NCBI RefSeq assembly: GCF_002234675.1
Contig: NC_019879.2
Span: 4,026,619 to 4,090,618 of the forward strand
Direction: 5' to 3'
DNA from: Oryzias latipes
Taxonomy: Eukaryota; Chordata; Actinopteri; Beloniformes; Adrianichthyidae
DNA length: 64,000 bases
Part shown: positions 33,601 through 42,600 of the stretch, in pieces
Position numbering within the stretch: the first letter of the stretch is position 1
Layout: each line of letters opens with the position of its first letter
Notes under the pieces: generated by a model
What the model was told of the DNA's origin: nothing
The model's database searches: none
What the model saw: the letters and a program-made list of their open reading frames with translations, nothing else
Translations under genes and position numbers: made by a program

Positions 33601-36600
33601 AAGTTTCATGGGTGTACACCTGACGGTGCCTGCGCAAGCCACCGCCAAACAGGAAGTGGTTGATTGCGTTGCAGTTGGATAATTAAAAATTCATAAAAAA
33701 TCAGCCGTTTGTATCACGAGGCTGAGATTTCAGAATGAGATGCCTCCTACATATCTCCAACTTAGTGTCCAGAGCCAATCACTTTTACACTTAAGGCCTA
33801 CTGGTGAATGAAGCAGCAGTAATGCAGACATTTTGGAAAGTCTGGGTCAGCTTTACAGTGAGTGATGAAACCTGTTTGTCTATTGATCATAGCAGGAGTC
33901 CCGTCTGAAGTCACTGCTACCAGCTTTTCTAATGGTATCTTTTTCTGCACAAAAACTTCTTTACCGTGTTATACATTTCAACTCCTCCTATATTTGTTTG
34001 TAAGGGCAGTTCTGTCAAGAGTTCTTCTCTTGATGTAAAGAAAAACAAAAAAACAAACAAACACACAGCTGCGCTGCACTGTTGCTGTCTAGAGAATCTT
34101 CAAACTGGATGCAAAAACACATGCGCTTTGCAAGATCCCGGTCCACCTGATCGGCCAAGTTATCAAACATAGCTGACACTTGTATAGACATTGTAGTGGA
34201 AATTAGATCACTTCTATTTTTCACATCTTTAGGTACAGTGTTAGTGATTATCATCATTGCTTGATTGACAACTTTTTAATCTGAAAAGGCCTTCTGGATG
34301 AGAAAATGAGCAGGACTAAACAAAGCTTTGTTTGAATTTTTTTTTCACAATATATGAAAAAATATCAGTCCTTAAACGAAACAGATTACAGTCCCCCCCC
34401 ACCCCCACCTTCCGCCGACAGGCTGCTGTCATGTTAAATGTAGCTTGCAGCTCCAGAATGCAGAAGGAAGAACGACACAAAACGGCTCGAGCAGGGCGTT
34501 GCTGATTCACTCATTCGTTCATGCTATATGCAAAAGTCTTTGTCCCTTAAGGCAACAGATTACAGTCCCCCCCCACCCCCCACAGGCTGCTTTCATATTA
34601 ACATTAGCTTGGAGCTCCAGAATGGACAAGAAAGAACGACGAGAATGGCTCGAGCAGGGCTTTGCTCACGGGGCGGTCGCTCATGCCAGGCGGTCGCACG
34701 TGCTCGGGCCCGCTAAATGCTACTTGTAGCTTTAATTATTATTATTATTCTACCGGAAGAGTCGCCTTTTTGAGGCCTTTAACATACCCCAAAACTCACC
34801 AAATTTGGCACACACATCAGGAGTCGCGAAAAATTTCGTATTTTATAGGAGATTGGCATGGGCGCACAAAAACGGCTCGATAGCGCCACCTACAGTGACT
34901 TTTGTCCCGACGCCCCGCATACGCTTTAACGTACAAGCTTGATTTTTACAGGGCATGTTCTTCAGATGGAGACTTACAAAAAAGTCTGAAAGGACCCACC
35001 TGTCACTCGCACAGGAAGTCTGATATATTGAGGTCAATATGTCATTTTTGCTTCATTTTGGACATTTGCAGGCCTCGCTCTAGAACGAACTCCTCCTAGA
35101 GATTTGAGAGTAATGACTCCAAACTTTGGTTTTGTAAACTAGACACATGTCCGATGTTAAATTGCAAAGCTTTTAAGTTTTTATGGATGTTTGTGACCAT
35201 GGCGGCGCGTCAAAATTGGAGGTCGTTTCGAAAACGCGCCATGAAAAGAAAAATGGCCATTACTCAGCCATGCATAATCCAATCTGATCCAAAATTGATG
35301 TGCATGATTGTAGTCTGACTCTGAACACATCTGCAGTGAAAAAATCTGGAAAAAGTGTAGTGCCACCTGCTGGCAAGAGGAAATGACATGTTTTACTTGG
35401 AGCATCACTACTCCGAGTAGGATGAGCCGACACACCTGAAAATGACGTCCACCTGTTGAAAAGCCATTGAAGTTTACTCTGACAAAAAACCATAACTTTC
35501 AATGCGGGGGTGTGGTCGTGACAGAGCGGCAAAGTTGGGCATCTCGCTATGCACACAAAAGTTGCTCTCACGTGCACATTCCTTGTCCAATCTCACTGAA
35601 ATTCAATGGATATGATGAAGCTTCTATTCTGAACCCATGGATATGACAATCTTGGACGAGCTCTATAGCGCCACCTAGTTATTGCATGGGGCACATTCTG
35701 CCCTGTATTTTCTCTTTGCTTTGTCCGATGTGCATGAAATTAAAACTGGAGATACTCAGAAGGGTCTTCTCTCATCATGTAAAGTTTCATGGGTGTACAC
35801 CTGACGGTGCCTGCGTAACAGGAAGTGGTCGATTATGTGCACCCAAATAATAGAAATTTATTATAAATCAGCCGTTTGTCTCAGGAAGCTGAGATTTCAG
35901 AATTAGATGCCTTTAATAACCTCCAGCTTTGATATGTAACACTATAGGGTCTACGAGAAACTTCATCACTTGATTTTTTTAATGAAATTTTGGACTGAAC
36001 AAAGATTTTTAGCATAAATTCTGTTTAGGTTATCAGCACCAAGAATTCAACTTTCATAGGCATTTATGTGCTACTGCTTCCTAAAAAAATTCAGAATGAT
36101 TGAAGTTACAGGTGAACTTTTAGACAACATTTCATCCAAAAAGGTCCGAAAACGTCTTTTTAGGCAAAACTGCAAACACCTATTTTTTTGCATAACTTAT
36201 CTTTCAAATATCAGCACAAAAAAATTAAAAACGGTAGGGATCTGTGTTTGCTGCCTTCCATATTTTTTTCAGACTTAAAAGTGTAACAGATGATTTATAA
36301 AAAATCCTTTTTCATCCAAAAACCTGTGTTAAATCTGTCTAGACTCCAAACAAACATTTTTTTATGGTAACTTATGTTTCAACAATTGACACCAATTTTC
36401 ACAGACCTATAGCTAAACATGTCCCATAGCTACCTGAATATTTTCATAGATATAAAATGAACTGGTCATTCTAACATCTGGCATTCTAACATCTAACATC
36501 TTACATGTCAAAGCCTCTCTCAGCCTCGCTCTGCTGAAGGAGTCGTGTTACAACCCCGCCCCCTCCTGCTGGGACCCCTGCTATGTAAATTAGCAAGCAG

Positions 36601-39600
36601 TGAACAGAGAGATGAGAAGTAAGAATGGCCATTACTCAGGCATGCATAATCCAAAGACAGCCAGTTAAACACTGAAAGACATATTTTTTCGGTATGTCTT
36701 TCATACATCTTTAGTATTAAAAACTCTCCAAGATGAATGTGCCTGACTCCACCTGCAGGTGGATCACAGACTTCCTGACGGACAGACAGCAGTATGTGAG
36801 GCTGGGGAAGCTCGTCTCAGATACTCGGACCACAAGCACCGGATCCCCCCAGGGCTGTGTCCTTTCACCCCTGTTACTCTCCCTGTACACAAACAGCTGC
36901 ACAGCTGGTCACCTGTCTGTCAAACTCCTGAAGTTTGCTGACGACACCACACTCATCGGCCTCATCTCTGACGGAGATGAGTCGGCCTACAGGAGTTAAA
37001 TAGCCAGGCTGGTGTCATAGTGCAGCGCTAACAACCTGGAGCTTAATGCTCTGAAGACAGTGGAGATGACAGTGGACTTCAGGAAGGCCCCAGCCCCCCT
37101 CCCCCCTGTCATCCTCTGTGACTCCCCGGTGACCTCTGTGGAGTCCTTCTGCTTCCTGGGAACCATCATCAGCCAGGACCTCAAGTGGGAGCAGAACATC
37201 AGCTCCATCACTAAGAAGGTCCAGCAGAGGATGTACTTCCTGAGGCAGCTGAAGAAGTTTCACCTCCCTGAAAAGATGCTGGTAGACTTTTACACCGCCA
37301 TCATCGAATCCACCCTCACGTCCTCCATCACAGTCTGGTTCGCTGCGGCCACGGCCAGAGACAAGGCCAAGCTGCAACGCGTCATCCACTCAGCAGAGAA
37401 GGTGATCGGCTGCCACCTCCCGTTTCTCCAGGAGCTGCACATCTCCAGGACCTGGAGGCGGGCAGCCAGGATTGTAGCCAACCCCTCTCATCCAGGACAT
37501 AATCTCTTTCGGCCCCTCCCTTCTGGCAAGAGGCTCCGGTCCATCAGGACCAGGACCTCGCGCCACAAGAACAGCTTCTTCCCCACTGCAGCCAGCCTGC
37601 TGAACAGAACCCCAACTCCCCCAGGTGATCCCCCCTCCACCCCCCGCCCACCAAAGGACTGTCGGTGCCACTTACAGGCCCCACCATCCCAGCCCATCTG
37701 TGCTCCCACTTTAATTCACCTTACTCTACTGTATATAGTGTGTTGTTGTTGTTAACTTAATTTTTAACTTATTCTTAATTGCACTATACACCAAGTCAAA
37801 TTCCTCGTTTTGTAAAGTGCGCTCTACTGAACCTGGCAATAAAACTTTTTCTGATTCCTGATTCTGATTCTGATTCTAATTCTATTAATCATTGTTTTTT
37901 ATTCATTCAAAATGCAATTAAATCAATATTTTATCTTTTTTCTTTTCCTTTTTCTTTTTTTTTATCTCTTATATCCTTTTTTATAATCAATGTTTGAACT
38001 TCTTTTCCTTTCTATTGTCATGGTTTCAGTTTGTTGTCTTTTTTTTCGCTTTAGTTCTTGTTCTGTCTTGTTTGGTTCTGTTTCCTGTTTTATTTTGAAA
38101 GGTTTCCTGTCTTGTCATGTTTCTTGAGTTTTACTTCCTTTGGTCCCCATCTGCCCTAATCGTGTTCACCTGTGTCTTGTCTGCCCTGTCTGTATCTCCT
38201 TGGCAGGAAAGAGGAGCTTTTCTCCGGTTAAACACTGCCGTGGAGGGTGTGCGTTTGCATTGTGGTGACTGTAGGGTCAGAGGTCACAGCACCAACAGCA
38301 TGTGCTGTCAGCGGGGAGGATGAGTGGCCTGGGTCTGACTCATCTCCCGCCAACAGCAAGTGCTGTAAGCGGGGAGGATGAGTGGCTGTCTTGTCTCTGC
38401 CTTCCTCCTGTGCTGGTCCATTAACTTCTGCTCATGTTGATCACGTCTTCTTGTCTGGCGTCCATGTCCCTTGCCATGCCACAGTAAGTTTTTGTTTTTA
38501 GTTTTGTCATCCTGCTCTGCAGCGCTTTTTGTTAGTTAAATAAACCCACTTGCCCTGAACCCGTTTGCCTCCCGTCTCTGCGCCTGGGTCCTACCTGCTC
38601 TCGAGCCTCCCCCCCACACGACATCTATACATCCAATGAAATTAAACTACAAATCAACAAACACAACTGATAACAAATGTCTCTAAAAAATGATGTGTAT
38701 ATTTGCAGAACCTTAAAAACACCAAACAAATAACAAATGCTTCCCAATTAAAGCACAAAAAATGGAACACAAAATGTAAAACCCAAGTTAGAAATTGCAA
38801 TTTGAAAAAGATACTTTTTTCAGCAGCTTTTCAAAATCAATCACCAATTCTACTCTTCTGTGGATGAAACAAAGAACTCCAGAACAATGAAGCCATTTCT
38901 CTAAGTCTCTCTCACCTTCAGTTTTAAACAAGGTCTGTGAAAATCCACCATACATTGGTCACATGAACTCAGAGACCTGCTAAAAGTGCACAATTGTAAA
39001 AGCTCTTTTATATAGGCAACTGTTTGTTTGCTTAGAGCTCTAAATATAAAAAAAAATGCTTTTCTATCACCTAGACACAGATGGAGAACCATATCAACTG
39101 GATTAATAACAGGGTGGCATGTTTAGACAACATGAAGCTGTCCATCACATTTTTGACCTAAACATGTAAACACATCCTTGGCTCTGCGGTTAGGAAATGG
39201 TATTTGGGAATCTCTTTATACCAGGAGCCAGCCTGGCCATTGGAACATCGCCACAGTGCCCATCCAGACTGGGACAGCAACGGGGTCCACTTCAGAGCCG
39301 TGAGCTGCTGTGTTTAACTCCAGCTGTCCCAGCAAGGTAGACAACTGCAGCAACATCCACTGACCAAGCTGACAAGCCCTGGCAGAAAAGATCCCCACAA
39401 GAAAAACACTGGCTCAGGCAGGCTGGTCAAAAAAAAATAGTTTTGCCATTGTCTTGCAGCTCGCAGATCAAGTGGTTTAGTTTTCCAGTAATGTCAGTCA
39501 AGAATGCAAGTTCAGATTCACAATGTTCATATTCACCATATTCAACAGACATCTCCTCCAATAGCACCTTAAAAATCCTGTGCTGTTTTGCTTTGCAGCT

Positions 39601-42600
39601 GAGGTTGTTTACGATTTTCAGAATAAGAGTCATTATATGTCCAGAGCCAATCACTTCTGCACATAAGGCCTGCTGGTGAATGACGCAGCAGTAATGCAGA
39701 CATTTTGGAAAGTCTGGGTCAGCTTTACAGTGAGTGATGAAACCTGTTTGTCTATTGATCATAGCAGGAGTCCCATCTGCAGTCACTGCTACCAGCTTTT
39801 CTAATTGTACCTTTTTCTGCACAAAAACTCCTTCACCGTGTTATACATTTCAACTCCTCTTGTAGTTGTCTGTTAGGGCAGATGTGTCAGGAGTTCTTCT
39901 CTTGTGGAAACCAAAAGCTATGCTGTACTGTTGCCGTCCACAGACTCATCACACTGGACGTTAACCACCTGCACTTTGCAAGATCCCGGTCCAGCTAATT
40001 GGCCAAGTTATCAGACATAGCTGACACTCATCTAGACATTGTAGTGGAAATTGAATGAGTTCTATTGTTCTCATCCTTAGGGACAGTGATAGCAATAATC
40101 ATCATTGCGTGAATTTTTTTCATGCTATATGCAAAAGTCTTTGTCCCTTAAGGCAACAGATTACAGCCCCCCCCCCCCCCCCCCCCCCCCCCCAGGCTGC
40201 TGTCGTATTAACAATAGCTTGGAGCTCCAGAATGGACAAGAAAAAACGACGAGAATGGCTCGAGCAGGGCGTTGCTCACGGGGCGGTCGCTCGTGCCATG
40301 CGGTCGCACGTGCTCGGGCCCGCTAAATGCTACTTGTAGCTTTAATTGTTATTATTATTACTAAAGAGAAAATTCCACCCCTGCTCCACGGTAAACGTGT
40401 CTTGCGTTGTACCGGTCCGCGGTGACAAAAAGGTTGGGGACCACTTCTCTAGACCCTAAATATTCATATTTGCAATGATCTGCCATTCTGAGCCCAAGTC
40501 ATCCCCGGCGATAGTGTCAGAAAATGTGACTCCACAAACACAAGAAGCAAGTAAACAAGAACAAAATGTCCCACGTACCGGCTGGAATCAAAGTAAAATA
40601 CGCCGGGGGTTGGACTCTGGAGCTCTGCACCAGACACGTGTAGTTGAGGTTGAAATCGTCTTCCCTCAGTTCCGAGAAAATCAGCAGCCTTTCAACCAAC
40701 AACCCTGCAGGGGCATCACACCTCCTGGAACTACCCCTCAAACAGTTAGTTTATCAAAACAGGTAAACAGAAAAGTTAAAAGGCAGGAGGAATGCGCCGA
40801 CCTTTTCTCTGACACATAGATCCGTTCTGAAGTTTTGTTGCTGGCTTTGAAGTCTCGGACATACCAAATAGGATCTACCGATTGTCCGGTTTTAGGCACA
40901 AACGCCAGGCACTTCTTGGTGAAACTGGACCCTGAATGAAAAAATGGCAAACTGTAAATAAATAGAAAATCCCTCAGACTCAACATCAAACAGCCAAAGC
41001 AGAGACCCTAAAAGTCGATATTTGAAAAATGTCATGAAGAAAACCAATGTTTCCATAAAAAAGTGCAATCTGAAATGAGAACTTTCATTTACTCCGAAGA
41101 CAATCTCCAAAGTCTGGAGCTATTTTTTCAATATTATTTTATCAGAGAGGACAAAGAGACAAAAAGGTAGTCGGAATCAAAAAGTCATACAGTCAACGTG
41201 ACTTCTCACCCTTCTGTGCTTTGATGGTTTCATTGGCTGGTTCAATTATATGAGGAACAGAATACTCCTCATCTGGTTTGGGTAAGACAACAATAAACAC
41301 AACATTTAGATGAATAAAGATCCAATAAATATCAAATGTGCATTCAGTATTTGCACATTTAAAAGAAACGTTTTAAAACATTTACGTTACCTGCTTTGGT
41401 TTGAATGTTTGGACATTTTAAAGATCCTTGAATACATGTACTGCTGATGCAATTTTTCCTTTTTATGTTCAGTTTTTTTGCACACAGCACAAACAGCCCC
41501 CCCCCTACAGATTAGTCAAAATTTTCCTTCAAATAAGCAAAACAAAGTCTTACCAAAAGAGTTCTTATTTTAATAAAGAAATTCGAGTCACGAAAACATG
41601 CTGTACAATTATTTTGCTATTGAAAACTTTGAAAAACTTTCTTGATAAGATCATTTTTAAAGACATTGTTTTTAAACAAGAGTCTTAAGATTCAGTTTTT
41701 GCAGGGTAGCAGTGAAAGTACCACACTCAAACATTATTGTAACTTTTTGTGTCTCTATGTTGAAGATTTTAATCTTTTTGCAGCTCACCTGTCCTACCAG
41801 GACTAGCAAAGATTTGTTTTCAAACAAATCTAACAGGGGCTTATCTGTGTGAAACAAATCAGGTATTAAAATATTTTTTTTGACATGTTTTTGGGAACCC
41901 TAGAAGCTTTGCTTTTCCAATCTGTGCATTCTTTGCTGTTTTCAAAGGGCCTTTACTGTGCAAAAACATTTTTGTGTATTATAATGTTCATTACTCACAT
42001 AAAGAAACCCAAAAGCTGCATTTTGATCCGTTCATGCATTTCTCAGTATTCCTCTAAAAACCAGAGATTGAGCCGTTTTACTTCCAGCTATGAAAATAAC
42101 TCAGGAAAAGAACTAAAATGGATTAAAAAGGTGTTCTTTAGTGTGCCAAAGGTAATATATTATCATATTATCTTGAAAGACTAAAACCCACTGAAAGCAT
42201 TTTTTACCTGTTTCATTAAAATGTACAAACCTTTGACTGTTGCATGAATGGTCTCCGACACGGATCCAACAACGCCACCCAGAGTGAACCTGAGGGTGCA
42301 GGTGTAAAGGCCACTGTGGTTGGAATCCACCTCATCAATGTTCAGTTTGGTCCTGCCCCTGTATTTGTACTTCTCTGTTTCATCAGATATGCGGTCACAG
42401 TCCTACAGTCGAAAAAGATCAACAATTTGTTTTATTTTCTTTAAATATTATTGTCCTCTATTACTTACATTGACATGATTTGGTTTATTCTAAATATGAT
42501 TAGACGTATGGCTTCGTTTATACCCAAACATTTTTAAGGATGTTCACTTTTGAGTACAAGACAGTTATTAAGACAGATAATAGTCTAACAATGTGATTAA

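Larger units (their letters stand above)
29755..40446. mobile_element. 10.7-kb composite hAT insertion with 8-bp target duplication
   Basis: The left end cagtggtccccaacc (29755) and right end ggttggggaccactt (to 40446) are inverted repeats. Immediately outside, ctctagac occurs at 29747-29754 and 40447-40454, the 8-bp duplication expected of hAT. Inside are a nested repeat array (30092-35940), two copies of an hAT-transposase fragment (33766-34310 and 39427-40100) and a LINE remnant. It sits in the intron 28118-40578 of il1r1-like copy 1. Confidence 0.85.

Noticed and set aside
37015..37709. Minus-strand open frames of 60-124 codons
   Set aside because: They are antisense shadows of the LINE reverse-transcriptase frame.
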